Positions 8,601-17,987 of a stretch of 64,000 bases of DNA are shown piece after piece. This DNA comes from DASYXT01 sp035934555 (GTDB taxonomy: Bacteria > Verrucomicrobiota > Verrucomicrobiia > Limisphaerales > UBA8199). The DNA is taken from NCBI GenBank assembly GCA_035934555.1, contig DASYXT010000075.1, forward strand, positions 112,726 to 176,725, written 5' to 3'. Every line of letters starts with the position of its first letter. Positions within the stretch are counted from its first letter, which is position 1. A model generated the notes under the pieces. That model did not search any database. It saw only the letters and a list, made by a program, of their open reading frames with translations, and was not told where the DNA came from. A program made the position numbers and the translations under genes.

Positions 8601-10016
8601 TTAGGACAAAAGCTGCGGGCGATGTGCTGCGGTCTTAAGGACCAACTCGCCGAAAATCGTGTTCGCCCAGGCGAACCAGGAACGCGTGAACTTCGTCGGG
8701 TCGTCCATGTTGAAGGCCTCGTGCATGAAACCGGTGCCGGCATGCGTCCGCCGCAAGGTTTCGAGGCAGTGCCGGATTTCCTTATCGTCGGTGCTGGTCA
8801 GGCCCTGGACGATCAGGCCCAAGGGCCAGATCATCCCCATGCCCACATGCGGACCGCCCGGGCCCTCGGCGGCTTTGCCTTTGCAGAAATAAGGGTTGGC
8901 CTCCGAGAGCACCAACCGGCGCGTGTTGCGGTAGATGGGATCCCCAGGCTTGACCGCATCAATGTAGGGCAAAGAAAGGAGGCTGGGCACGTTGCCGTCA
9001 TCAATGCAGTAATAGTTGCCGTACGCATCGACTTCGTAGGGATAAACGCGGCCCAATTTCGGATGCTCGATAACCGCGTGTTGGCGCAAGGCGCGCTCAA
9101 CCTCATCGGCCAAGCCTCGGCAATCGGTCGCAGTTTGTGTATCGCGCGCCAGTTGGTCGAGCATTTCGGCGGCCTGGCGCAGACTGACCACGGCGAAAAA
9201 GTTCGAGGGTACCAGGAACGGGAAGATCGTCGCGTCATCGCTCGGACGGAAAATGGAATAAATGAGCCCAACCGGCTTGCATGGATTGCCATAACCACCG
9301 AGAGCGACGGTGTCGCTTTGAACTTCAGTGCGGCGTTGGAAGTGGTAGGGGCCCTTGCCGTGCTTGCGCTGTTGCTCGCGAAAGGTGCGCAACGTCGTGC
9401 GGATGGCGTCGTGCCAGGCGCCATCGAACGGTGCCGTATCGCCGGTGTATTTCCAATAATGGTAGGCGAGGCGAATTGGGTAGCAGAGCGAATCGACTTC
9501 CCATTTGCGCTCGTGAACGCCGGGCTTCATGTCGGTGCGATCGCTTTGCCACTGGCTGACCTTGCTTTCGTCCTTGTAAAAAGCATTGGCGTAGGGGTCC
9601 TTCAGGATGCAACGTGTATGGCGATTGATCACGCCGGCGATAAGTTGCTGCAGCGCGCCGTCCTCTTTCATCAACGGCAGGTACGGCCACACCTGCGCGG
9701 TGCTGTCGCGCAACCACATCGCATCAATGTCGCCGGTGATGACATAGGTGTCGGGCCGGCCCTCGAGCGTTTCAAAATCGACCGTGGTATCGAGCGTGTT
9801 GGGAAAACAATTCTCGAAAAGCCAGCCATACTCCGGGTTGCCGCACAGACGCTTGACTCGTTCGATGGCGCGCTCGACGGCCGCGCTCTTGAACTTGCGC
9901 TTGGATTCCGGCGTGCGAACGACCGGGAATTGCGAATCCCCGGCCCAGGCACGTGTGCTCAGAGCCAGACCGGAAGCGAGGAGGGAGCCATTACGGATAA
10001 ACTGTCGTCGGTTCAT
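8601..10016 (-). CDS. GH125 exo-alpha-1,6-mannosidase-like protein, exported
   Basis: 471 residues. The N-terminus MNRRQFIRNGSLLASGLALS has the Tat pattern RRxFI followed by a short hydrophobic stretch. The mature part matches the metal-independent alpha-mannosidase family (former DUF1237): ERVKRLCGNPEYGWLFENCFPNTLDTT with breaks, TYVITGDIDAMWLRDSTAQVWPYL, DSLCYPIRLAYHYWKYTG and GMIWPLGLIVQGLTS. GIDAMWLRDS-type motifs include the catalytic acid region. It likely trims alpha-1,6-mannose from glycans in the periplasm or outside the cell. Its place between two polysaccharide blocks suggests a role in glycan turnover, but dietary or environmental mannan use is equally possible. Confidence 0.88.
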   Translation of the reverse strand: MNRRQFIRNGSLLASGLALSTRAWAGDSQFPVVRTPESKRKFKSAAVERAIERVKRLCGNPEYGWLFENCFPNTLDTTVDFETLEGRPDTYVITGDIDAMWLRDSTAQVWPYLPLMKEDGALQQLIAGVINRHTRCILKDPYANAFYKDESKVSQWQSDRTDMKPGVHERKWEVDSLCYPIRLAYHYWKYTGDTAPFDGAWHDAIRTTLRTFREQQRKHGKGPYHFQRRTEVQSDTVALGGYGNPCKPVGLIYSIFRPSDDATIFPFLVPSNFFAVVSLRQAAEMLDQLARDTQTATDCRGLADEVERALRQHAVIEHPKLGRVYPYEVDAYGNYYCIDDGNVPSLLSLPYIDAVKPGDPIYRNTRRLVLSEANPYFCKGKAAEGPGGPHVGMGMIWPLGLIVQGLTSTDDKEIRHCLETLRRTHAGTGFMHEAFNMDDPTKFTRSWFAWANTIFGELVLKTAAHRPQLLS

Positions 10017-10124
10017 AGAACTACAGGGGTTGTAATCTGGAGGGGAATCCCAGGAAAGGAAAAACGCCAGGTAAAAGCCTCACCAAGGCTCGATGACCTT
10101 GCAGCCCATGCGGCGGAAAGGCGT

Positions 10125-12740
10125 TCACTTGAACCCGATTTCGCCCCAGCAGGTCAGATCAAAGCGCGTCGGCGTCGCCGAAACCGACCGGGCGCGAAGG
10201 ATCACCCGGCGCGGCTGCTCCCCTGGACAAGGAACAGCGAAGGGCTTCATGCCCCGATCATCCGGATTGCTGGCCGGCGTGAGTGTTTGGGAGTAGAGCA
10301 GACGGGTCGCCCCATCGGGCAGTTGCTCCTCGATGCGGAACTGAGCCCCTTCGGTTGCTGCGCGGAGAGAGTAAGCGCCCGGAGCGAAACCCAGGGTGCC
10401 GTGAATTATCCGCGCACCGGCGGGCACATCAAAGGTGAGGTAACCCCCCGGCGGGACGAACAACACCGGTTGGCCGACGACCTGCAGGACTGCGTTAGTG
10501 GGCCCAACGACCTCGGCCGGGGCGACCTCGAACCCGGGGAATTTCAGCAGGCGGACTAACTCGGGCGAGGTGCAGCGGCCTAGCTGGTTCTCGATTTTGA
10601 ACAGCCGAAAATGGATCTGTCGTTGCCAGTATTGCAGGCTGCCTGCGGGCAGCTCGACCGAGAAAGCAACCGGCCGAGTGAGAGGCGTTCGCTGGTACAA
10701 TCCGAGCACGTCATCATTTTCCAGCAGCAGCGGACTTGCGAGAAAGCCGGCGCTGAGCAACGGCGCCGGCGCGTGAAATTTCGCCAGGCGCAATCGGGCG
10801 TTCTCCTGCAACCAGACGCCCAGGCGGACTTCCGCCGGTTGGTAGGCTAGAGAACGGGCGCGGCCTAACAGAGTCGGCGCGAGCTCAAGTTCCAACCACA
10901 GGTTGGCTATGCCCTGGTCGCGCAAGTCCAGCAGTTGACCCGGTTCCAGCGTGCCCTCGCGCGCCAGGCGCAGGCGCGCAGACGCTGAATCGCGGTGCTT
11001 GAGTGCGAGGAACGGGCCTTCATTGCCCACCGGCTCATAATTGAACAGCAGGTCACGCAGCAACAAAGAGTCTTCCAGTGGCGGGAACCGCTCGTCGATG
11101 GGTTCCAGGCAGAACAGTGAATACGTCGGGGCTTCCGGGCCGAGATAGAACTGTTCGTTGAGCCGCATGAGCTGACTGGAATAAGCCGCATAGCTCTGGA
11201 ACACCGGCCGGGGCCGGTAATGAAGCTGATTAAAAACCGCGTGCGATTGGTGGAAGCCGAACACATCCACCGAGGCGGTTCCGAACTGTTTCTTGAGCCT
11301 GGGCAGTTGCATGGCGGAGGATTCAGCGCTCTGTAGTTCATCCAACCCGTGCCGGTAAGCGTCGGGGTTAACCAGCGCCCGGGAGTGTTCGGCGGCGAGC
11401 GCGGCGGGCCGGAGCAAACAACCCCTCACATCTCCCGCGAATAACAACACCGCAATGACGAGCGCTGAGGCGCAGACCGTCGCCACTAACGCACCCCCCC
11501 AAAGATACGCGCGCCGGCTCGAATCGGCGAGAGTTGTAAGACCCAGCGCGGTGACCGGAACCGCGCAGAGGAACAACTCAATGTGGTCACGGCCGATCCG
11601 CACGAACCCTTGCTTCCAAAGAAGGAACAGCCAGACCAACGTCCAACCGAGCAGCAAAGCGCGGCGCACCCGCGGGTGCGGCTCATCTTCACGCCTCGAG
11701 CAGAAACTCAAAAGGACCCCGGCGGGAACCGCCAACCCCAGGAGGCCAATACCCATCCATAAAAATACCGGCAGTTGTTCGACGCCCATGGCCCCCTGGT
11801 AACCGCTCGAGACAATGAACGCTCCGCGCAAAAACGCGCCGAGGTGCGTAAGCCGCTGGCCCAAGGCAATCCAGGTCGAGGCAAATCCGATTACAAACGC
11901 AAGAATGAGCACGACCGTAGCACGGTAACGGCGCCGCAGCAGCCAATCGCCGCCCACCAACCCCAGGCAAAGCAGACCTGCGAAGAGCAGGGTGGCCTTG
12001 GCTAGCGAACCCACGATGACAAACGACAGTAGCCCGGCGACACAGAGCCCCAGAGGCGGCCAAACGCGATTAAGGGTCTGGGGGACTCGAGGCGACGGAG
12101 GCGAGAGCGGCAGAGGGCTGCCGCAGTCCAAGACGCTGATGCGCTGTTTGGCACGCCCCTCGTTCCGCGAGGTTTTGGACTGCGGCAGCCCTCTGCCGCT
12201 TTCCGGTGGCACGGCCGCTTTCAACGGCACCGGGCGCGCGCTGGCCGGTTGCAGGCACAGCAGCGTCCATGCGAGCAGGCCCAGGTTAAGCAATAGTTCG
12301 GTTCTGGGCTCGGTGTTCGCTGCCAGCAAAATCAGTACGGGAACGAGCACATAGCGCCACAGGGGGCGCATACGTAGCACAAGCATTCCCATTCCGCTGA
12401 GCGCTCCTGCTGTAATCAGCAGGTCGCCTAGCAACCGGAACGTCGGCGCATCCGGCCAATAAAATAGCGGCAACAGCATTCCCAATGGGCCATACGTGAA
12501 AACAATATCGGTTCCGAACTGTAAGCCCGCCCGATGCGCGTACCCGAGCACCGCTGCCCAGGCTGAGTCGGTATCCGCGCCGAGCGGCAGCCGAGGCAAT
12601 GGCACCAAAACAAGACCGATGAGTATCCAGAGCAGCGTGAAGCCGAGCCAAGCAAGCAGGCGGGGCATGGTGGGCGTCCTCAATAGCCCAGCCGGTGGCG
12701 TGGTGTCCGTCCCGGTTGTTCGTTGCAGTTTGGCCGTCAC
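10125..12740 (-). CDS. Large polytopic membrane protein of unknown function
   Basis: 871 residues from a GTG at 12740 that follows the bioD stop by one base; the ATG at 12668 (MPRLLAWLGFTLLWILIG) is an alternative. The N-terminal half has about ten hydrophobic segments (LLWILIGLVLVPL, YVLVPVLILLAA, LGLCVAGLLSFVIVG, TVVLILAFVIGFAST, LLLGWTLVWLFLL, LWGGALVATVCASALVIAV). The C-terminal ~430 residues look soluble and probably extracytoplasmic. Topology resembles GT-C-type membrane transferases, but I recognise no catalytic motif. Residues about 180-213 are encoded by a family B repeat pair inserted in frame (12106-12200), in a loop between membrane segments. Confident as a gene, unsure of function. 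Confidence 0.75.
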   Translation of the reverse strand: MTAKLQRTTGTDTTPPAGLLRTPTMPRLLAWLGFTLLWILIGLVLVPLPRLPLGADTDSAWAAVLGYAHRAGLQFGTDIVFTYGPLGMLLPLFYWPDAPTFRLLGDLLITAGALSGMGMLVLRMRPLWRYVLVPVLILLAANTEPRTELLLNLGLLAWTLLCLQPASARPVPLKAAVPPESGRGLPQSKTSRNEGRAKQRISVLDCGSPLPLSPPSPRVPQTLNRVWPPLGLCVAGLLSFVIVGSLAKATLLFAGLLCLGLVGGDWLLRRRYRATVVLILAFVIGFASTWIALGQRLTHLGAFLRGAFIVSSGYQGAMGVEQLPVFLWMGIGLLGLAVPAGVLLSFCSRREDEPHPRVRRALLLGWTLVWLFLLWKQGFVRIGRDHIELFLCAVPVTALGLTTLADSSRRAYLWGGALVATVCASALVIAVLLFAGDVRGCLLRPAALAAEHSRALVNPDAYRHGLDELQSAESSAMQLPRLKKQFGTASVDVFGFHQSHAVFNQLHYRPRPVFQSYAAYSSQLMRLNEQFYLGPEAPTYSLFCLEPIDERFPPLEDSLLLRDLLFNYEPVGNEGPFLALKHRDSASARLRLAREGTLEPGQLLDLRDQGIANLWLELELAPTLLGRARSLAYQPAEVRLGVWLQENARLRLAKFHAPAPLLSAGFLASPLLLENDDVLGLYQRTPLTRPVAFSVELPAGSLQYWQRQIHFRLFKIENQLGRCTSPELVRLLKFPGFEVAPAEVVGPTNAVLQVVGQPVLFVPPGGYLTFDVPAGARIIHGTLGFAPGAYSLRAATEGAQFRIEEQLPDGATRLLYSQTLTPASNPDDRGMKPFAVPCPGEQPRRVILRARSVSATPTRFDLTCWGEIGFK
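12106..12200. repeat. Interspersed repeat family B, perfect inverted repeat inside a gene
   Basis: Two 26-base arms (12106-12131 and 12175-12200) are exact reverse complements, starting agcggcagagggctgccgca, with a 43-base spacer. The whole element is read in frame by the membrane-protein gene, giving Gly-Leu-Pro-Gln-Ser-Lys on one side and Leu-Asp-Cys-Gly-Ser-Pro-Leu-Pro-Leu-Ser on the other. A half copy is at 2356-2388. Confidence 0.9.
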
Positions 12741-12741
12741 G

Positions 12742-13455
12742 TTAGTGGATTATCGCTTCGAGCACTCGGCTAAGCCGGCGCGCATGCTCGTGGAGGCGGC
12801 CCGCAGTGCGACAGCGCGGACCAAGAAACGGCAAGCGAAACAACGGCACTGAGCCCAGCAGCGCGGAGAGCGCGCCTGGGTTGGTGGCCGCGGAGGCGTC
12901 AGGCAACCGCGGGGACATCAGAACCACCTTTGAGCGGACACCATTTCTGGCTCCCTGCCTCGCCTGCGCAAGCGCACGGACCGCCAGCAAGGTGTGATTG
13001 ATTGTGCCGAGGCGATTGCGGGACACGATGACCGTTTCGCAGCGCAGCCGGGCGACCAGATCGAGCACGGTAAAATTGTCACCGAGTGGAACGAGCAATC
13101 CGCCACAGCCTTCGACGAGGAGAAACTCATCCGAGGTCGTACCACTCAGGTGGCGCGCGGCTATGGACCTTATATGCCAGGTTACCGTCTGCAGTTTTAC
13201 AAGGCGCTGCGGTGTGCGCCGGGTCGCGACCCACGGGGCCACGGGCTGGGCAAAGTAGAATGGGTTAACTTCCTCGACGCTAAGTTCGCCGTGCTGAAGC
13301 GAGCGCAGCAGGGTCACATCGGCGCGAGAGCCGGAACAGAAAGGTTTCAGAGCCAGCGCCCGGCGACCTGTTCGGCGCAAATGGGCCAGCAGGAGCGCGG
13401 TGAGCACGGTCTTGCCCACCCCGGTATCAGTGCCGGTAATAAACAACAAGCGCAC
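12742..13455 (-). CDS. bioD: Dethiobiotin synthetase
   Basis: 237 residues starting at a GTG (MRLLFITGTDTGVGKTV). The P-loop GTDTGVGKT is specific for BioD; KPFCSGS and FYFAQPVAPWVA are substrate-binding regions and VEGCGGLLVPLGDNFTVLDL is the second conserved block. It closes the ureido ring of dethiobiotin from 7,8-diaminopelargonic acid, CO2 and ATP in the cytosol. No other biotin gene is in the window. It lies 6 bases after the subtilase gene and one base before the membrane-protein gene, so it is probably co-transcribed with them, without an obvious functional link. Confidence 0.92.
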   Translation of the reverse strand: MRLLFITGTDTGVGKTVLTALLLAHLRRTGRRALALKPFCSGSRADVTLLRSLQHGELSVEEVNPFYFAQPVAPWVATRRTPQRLVKLQTVTWHIRSIAARHLSGTTSDEFLLVEGCGGLLVPLGDNFTVLDLVARLRCETVIVSRNRLGTINHTLLAVRALAQARQGARNGVRSKVVLMSPRLPDASAATNPGALSALLGSVPLFRLPFLGPRCRTAGRLHEHARRLSRVLEAIIH

Positions 13456-13461
13456 GGTGGG

Positions 13462-16400
13462 CTATTGGGCGAGCACGCGGTAAAAGCGCTGAGCCAGCGG
13501 AGGGTTGGTGTCTGTGAGCGTCAGTGAACTGCCCGTTCCAGCCAACGGCGGAGGCAGCGACTGCCATTGGGGGTCACTTAAGGAGTTCTTGTATTGGAGC
13601 GTGTATTGAACGCCGGAGAGTGAGTTGAAGCTGACGGCTGCGTTGGTGGGGGTGGTCCAAATGCCGCTAATGATGGGCACCAGGGGGTTGCAACAGGCGT
13701 ACTGCGTGTCCTGGATCGCAACCGCGTCGATGAGCCAGGAAGAGCCGGCGTAGGCAGTGTTCGTATCAGTGCCGAGGCGCCATTTCAATTGGATGTTCTG
13801 GCCGGCAGCATTTGTCGGCAGGTCCACCAGCGTTGGGATATAAAAGCCGCCGCTGTTGAAGCCCCACGCCGCCCGATCGGCGAGCGGATTATCGCCGGTC
13901 GTGTAAACACGGCCATTGTAGCCCCCGCTTACGAACGCGCCGCCCGCGTCCAGAATGTCGGTGAACGGCCCGTTGCCGATTTTAATCTCCAGAACGCCCC
14001 CGTGATAGACCCCGCCGCCTGAAGGAAAGGCTTCCAAATCATAGTAGTTTTGAAAGCTCAACTGCGCGGAGGCGGAGCTAATGGGAATAACCGGCGAAGT
14101 CAATTCACTCAGACCAGCCGTGGGCACATCCTGGGCCCCGATGGCATTGGGCGGCGTATAGGGCATGCCGGTGCTAGTGACCCAACCGCTGCCACCACCC
14201 GAATTTGAGGAGGTCCAGCCGGGCGGCAAGCCCGGGGGGGGCACCGAATCAAAATCCTCCGAAAAGTTAGTGACGAGGACCCCCTGGCCCAACGGGAAGC
14301 TGAATGTGATGGTGCCGAGCCCCGCGCTGCCGTCCTCGAGCTCAAGGCTGGCCGTGACCCTATCGCCGCAATTTCCTTGAGCGGTGAAAGTAAATGGAAG
14401 GCTCCTGGCGGGTCCACCAGCAGCCAGTGCGCCATAGCTTTGGGGTGAGCTGGGCTGGGTCACGCCACCCGTCGGCAACAAAGTGGCATAGAGGTTGGCG
14501 GTATCGGCCAGACCGACGTTCTGAAGGGCGAAGCTGATGGTCACGGTCTCGCCGGGATCGATCACACCATTTGTTGGCGCACAGCTTTCGGCCAGCAGTG
14601 TGGCATTCGCACCCTGCAGCACCGGCAGGGTGCGTGTCGCGTCGCCGTTATAGACAACGAGCGCAAAATCCTGATCGAGCGGGTACGAATTGTTCGGCAC
14701 GCCGTCGGAGTTGATATCGGTCGCAATTACCTCCACGGCAAAGGTCCCCGAGACCCCCGGGGGAAGGAAAACGCTTTCGACATTGTTCGCGATATCTGGT
14801 GCGCCGCCGGTGGTCGAGAACTGGCCTTTGAAGACATTTCCCAGGTAAAGCTGGCCACCGGCGATGACGACCAGGTCCAGGTTATTATTATAGGCGTTTG
14901 CGGCGGTGCTCCCAGGAGCATCGGTCCAGGCAAGGGTGACACGGAACGGCTTGTTCGTATCGGAAATAGTCCCTGTGAAAGTGCGAGTTTGGCCACTATT
15001 GGTGAACAGGTCCTCGGGGCGTTCGTCGCGGAGGAACCGTGGTGTGCCATCGAAAGCCATACCCAGGTTGAGTTCGCCCATGCCTTGCGCGTCTGACCAA
15101 AGTCCGTCGCCCGCGGCAACGCCGCTTAGGTAACGTGCAGAATTCATCAGGTAAGCCTTAGTCATGGCTGCGCTGGGCGGGTTGGTGAACTGGTTGAGGA
15201 ACCACTGACGCAGCAGCGCGCAGCCGCCGCTAACGCACGGAGCGGCATGGCTGGTGCCCGAAGAGGCGGTGTACCATTGCTGCCCACTGGGGAAGAAAAG
15301 GTCGGGAGACGCGCCGCCACAGATGCCGGTGGCATCGTTGGTGAAGCAGGGATCGGCGGTGCCATTTGGGCCGGGATTGGATGCCTGCACCACGCCGCCG
15401 CTAATGTGCGTGCCGGGGGCCAGCAAATCGGGCTTATGTCGGCCATCCTGGCAAGGTCCATGATCGGAGAATGCGGCCACGTCACTGGCGTTATCGCTAT
15501 CGCTGTCCGGCACCCCGCACCCGTCGCTTAGCCCGAACGCCTGCACGTTGGCGGCGGCGCCCACCGTCAGCACGTTCTTCGCGGTGCCGGGAGAGTTCAC
15601 GAGTCCGGGCTGCCCGTCGTATTGGCCCAGGCTCGGTTCCACATTGCCCACCGCGAACACGATCGTCATCTCCTGGTTACCCGGCGCAGGAAACGTCGAG
15701 CCATCGGGTTGCGCGTCACGCACCAACGCGTCATACGCCTGGGCGGTCACGTCATAGGCCCCGCTGCTGGCGCTACCCCAACTGTTATTGTTGATCCGCG
15801 CGCCCGAGGCGTACGCATCGGCTTCCAGGTTGGTGTAATCAGGGAAGGTAAACGCATCGGGATCAAACACCACCGACGACCCCACTTTGACAAACGGACA
15901 CACGCCCAACCCGAAATGGTACCCAGAGGAATCGGCGAAGGGGAACCCTGCGAGATCGTCGTAGCCAGCGATGATGTGGGCGTTGAGGGTGCCGTGACCG
16001 TCGCAGCCGGCCAGGGTGCTATTAACATTGGGGGTGCCTTCCAGGCGATTATAGCTAACGCGGCTGCTATCGGCGGGGTTGCCGCCGGTATAGAGCCCAA
16101 AGTGAGTAGGGTTGGTCGTGCCATTGTCCACGCCGCTGTCGCTGAGATCCACCACAAACCCGGAGTTGGTGAACTGGGCCTGGGTGAAGCCCAACGCGTT
16201 CAGCCACGCCAGGTACCCCGGGCCGGAGGGGGCATTCCCCGCGAGGTTGCCGGCCACGATCTGGTCTTGGCGTTCACCAAACCGTTTGGGCATGAAAAAG
16301 GGCTGAATGGAAATGACGTCTGGTTGCGCGGCGATCTGGGGCAGAGCAGCCACCGGCAGGCGCAGAATGACGTTGCGATAATGCAACACCGCTTGAACCG

Positions 16401-17103
16401 AGCGGATGGGCGCCAGCGCCAATTGCTGGATTAGGCGCAAGGTGGCTGGATTGGCCGCTGGATCGCTAATCAGTTGAATGGCGAACCAATCGGTGCCCAC
16501 CACCCGGGGGTGTCCCAAAGAGTCGGTTGATTTCGCATTCGGATGGATTTTGTACTGCTCGAGAAAAGGACCATCCCATTGAACGAAAGCGGCCGAGGTG
16601 GCGAGGGTCTGGAGCCGACCGAGCGCGGCCGCATCGCCATAAACAAGATAAGCGTTGTGCGGGATGTAACACACGACCTGGGCGCCAGCATTGGTGAGGG
16701 CGGCGTGCCAGGCCGGTTGGACCGGGCCCGCGAACTGGACCAGATGCAAGCGCTTGCCCGAGAAGGAGCCTGAGGGTTTGCGCAAGGCCTTAGCCTGCGG
16801 TTGGCTGGTGTCGAGCGCCCCGGCATTGAGCAGAATGAAGTTATACTCATCCCGTACCACCCCCTTAGCTGCATTGGTGAGCCCTGCCGGAAGTTGCGGC
16901 GCGCGGTAAAGCTGATAACTGCCGTAGTCAGCGATGAGTTGTCCCCCGTCGGCGATGACCTGGCCGGCCAAAGCAGCTTGGTTAATCTGAATCTTATGAG
17001 CAGCGGAGGCGCAAAAGGTGCATACAACCAGTAGAAACACCCATGGCCAGCTTGTTCGGCGCGTTCTGTGCCCGCCGCGCCGGGCCCTTACAGACTGCTT
17101 CAT
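13462..17103 (-). CDS. Secreted subtilisin-like serine protease (S8)
   Basis: 1213 residues from the ATG at 17103, which gives an Arg-rich n-region followed by WPWVFLLVVCTFCASAA, a signal peptide; a longer start at 17190 would overlap the next gene. The catalytic triad is visible: Asp322 in VDLSDSGVDNG, His370 in CDGHGTLNAHI, Ser618 in SSGTSHAAPCVSGG. After the catalytic domain come a P-domain-like stretch (FTGTISDTNKPFRVTLAWTDAPG), a lectin/MAM-like beta region (EDFDSVPPPGLPPGWT) and a C-terminal beta module ending in FYRVLAQ. That last module is a tail I associate with exported Verrucomicrobia proteins. Probably an extracellular or outer-surface protease. Confidence 0.9.
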   Translation of the reverse strand: MKQSVRARRGGHRTRRTSWPWVFLLVVCTFCASAAHKIQINQAALAGQVIADGGQLIADYGSYQLYRAPQLPAGLTNAAKGVVRDEYNFILLNAGALDTSQPQAKALRKPSGSFSGKRLHLVQFAGPVQPAWHAALTNAGAQVVCYIPHNAYLVYGDAAALGRLQTLATSAAFVQWDGPFLEQYKIHPNAKSTDSLGHPRVVGTDWFAIQLISDPAANPATLRLIQQLALAPIRSVQAVLHYRNVILRLPVAALPQIAAQPDVISIQPFFMPKRFGERQDQIVAGNLAGNAPSGPGYLAWLNALGFTQAQFTNSGFVVDLSDSGVDNGTTNPTHFGLYTGGNPADSSRVSYNRLEGTPNVNSTLAGCDGHGTLNAHIIAGYDDLAGFPFADSSGYHFGLGVCPFVKVGSSVVFDPDAFTFPDYTNLEADAYASGARINNNSWGSASSGAYDVTAQAYDALVRDAQPDGSTFPAPGNQEMTIVFAVGNVEPSLGQYDGQPGLVNSPGTAKNVLTVGAAANVQAFGLSDGCGVPDSDSDNASDVAAFSDHGPCQDGRHKPDLLAPGTHISGGVVQASNPGPNGTADPCFTNDATGICGGASPDLFFPSGQQWYTASSGTSHAAPCVSGGCALLRQWFLNQFTNPPSAAMTKAYLMNSARYLSGVAAGDGLWSDAQGMGELNLGMAFDGTPRFLRDERPEDLFTNSGQTRTFTGTISDTNKPFRVTLAWTDAPGSTAANAYNNNLDLVVIAGGQLYLGNVFKGQFSTTGGAPDIANNVESVFLPPGVSGTFAVEVIATDINSDGVPNNSYPLDQDFALVVYNGDATRTLPVLQGANATLLAESCAPTNGVIDPGETVTISFALQNVGLADTANLYATLLPTGGVTQPSSPQSYGALAAGGPARSLPFTFTAQGNCGDRVTASLELEDGSAGLGTITFSFPLGQGVLVTNFSEDFDSVPPPGLPPGWTSSNSGGGSGWVTSTGMPYTPPNAIGAQDVPTAGLSELTSPVIPISSASAQLSFQNYYDLEAFPSGGGVYHGGVLEIKIGNGPFTDILDAGGAFVSGGYNGRVYTTGDNPLADRAAWGFNSGGFYIPTLVDLPTNAAGQNIQLKWRLGTDTNTAYAGSSWLIDAVAIQDTQYACCNPLVPIISGIWTTPTNAAVSFNSLSGVQYTLQYKNSLSDPQWQSLPPPLAGTGSSLTLTDTNPPLAQRFYRVLAQ

Positions 17104-17162
17104 CACTGCTCTACCATAGCTGAAACCACCATGGACAAGCAAGGCGCCAAAGACTGACCCGC

Positions 17163-17828
17163 TTACTTGGGCGCTTCCTCGCGCGACCATTGGATGGCAT
17201 GCAGCATGACCTCAGTAGCCGTCTTGAGGTGGAGCTTTTCCTTAATGCGATTGCGGAAGGAATTGACGGTAGCGATGCTGATTTCGAGGTCCTGGGCGAT
17301 TTGACGGGTGCCTTTGCCTTGGCCGAGCATCCGAAAGACCTCCAGCTCGCGATCGCTGAGCAATTCCAGCGGTGAGGCCGGATGGTCCGCCTGGCCGCGC
17401 ATGAACTTGGAAATAACCGCCGAAGACATCTTTTCGCTGAGGTACATCTCCCCGCGCAGGACCTTGTGGATGGCCGCTTTTACGTTTTTCCCGGGTTCGT
17501 GTTTCATGATGTAACCCATCGCGCCGGCGCGTAGCGACCGTTCGGCGTAAAGCGATTCATCATGCATCGATATAACCAGGACCGGCAGTTCATCGCGTTC
17601 GTTTTTGATGGCTTTGATGAGGTCAATGCCGCTGCCGGGTCCCAGTGAGATATCGACCAGCACAAGGTCTGGCTTCAATTGCGGGATGAGCTGCAGCGCT
17701 TCGGCGGCATCCGCCGCTTCGCCACAAACGGTCAACTCGGCATCGCGTTCGATCATTTGGCGAAGGCCCTCGCGGAACAGCGGATGATCATCCACCACCA
17801 GGATGCGGCTCTTTTCGGCATCACTCAT
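17163..17828 (-). CDS. NarL/FixJ-family response regulator
   Basis: 221 residues: a receiver domain (ILVVDDHPLFREGLRQMI, phospho-acceptor Asp in LVLVDISLGPGSG, switch Ser in VLVISMHDE, Lys in GYIMKHEPGK) and a LuxR-type HTH (LSDRELEVFRMLGQGKGTRQIAQDLEIS with INSF-type recognition helix ATVNSFRNRIKEKLHLKTATE). A DNA-binding transcription factor activated by phosphorylation. No kinase gene is adjacent. It reads toward the subtilase gene, 59 bases upstream of it, so protease control is possible but unproven. Confidence 0.92.
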   Translation of the reverse strand: MSDAEKSRILVVDDHPLFREGLRQMIERDAELTVCGEAADAAEALQLIPQLKPDLVLVDISLGPGSGIDLIKAIKNERDELPVLVISMHDESLYAERSLRAGAMGYIMKHEPGKNVKAAIHKVLRGEMYLSEKMSSAVISKFMRGQADHPASPLELLSDRELEVFRMLGQGKGTRQIAQDLEISIATVNSFRNRIKEKLHLKTATEVMLHAIQWSREEAPK

Positions 17829-17882
17829 AAAGCACTATTAACAAGAATAGCCCACACGCAACAGCGAGAACCGCGGGACGAA

Positions 17883-17987
17883 GCGCGGATTTTAGTCCGC
17901 AGCAACGCTCGAACGCCCAACTGCGTTGCGACATTATCCAAGTCAGCTTTCGTTCGTACATCGCCGCGGACTAAAGTCCGCGCGCCG
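17883..17987. repeat. Interspersed repeat family A, complete inverted pair
   Basis: Core palindromes gcggattttagtccgc (17885-17900) and gcggactaaagtccgc (17966-17981) form the ends of a 105-base element filling most of the gap between two minus-strand genes. It starts directly after the TAG stop of the UroD-like gene (17988-17990). Inside it I see no ORF. Confidence 0.75.

Noticed and set aside
8556..10559. 667-codon open frame on the plus strand
   Set aside because: Antisense to the clear GH125 gene; composition-driven shadow with no protein-like motifs.
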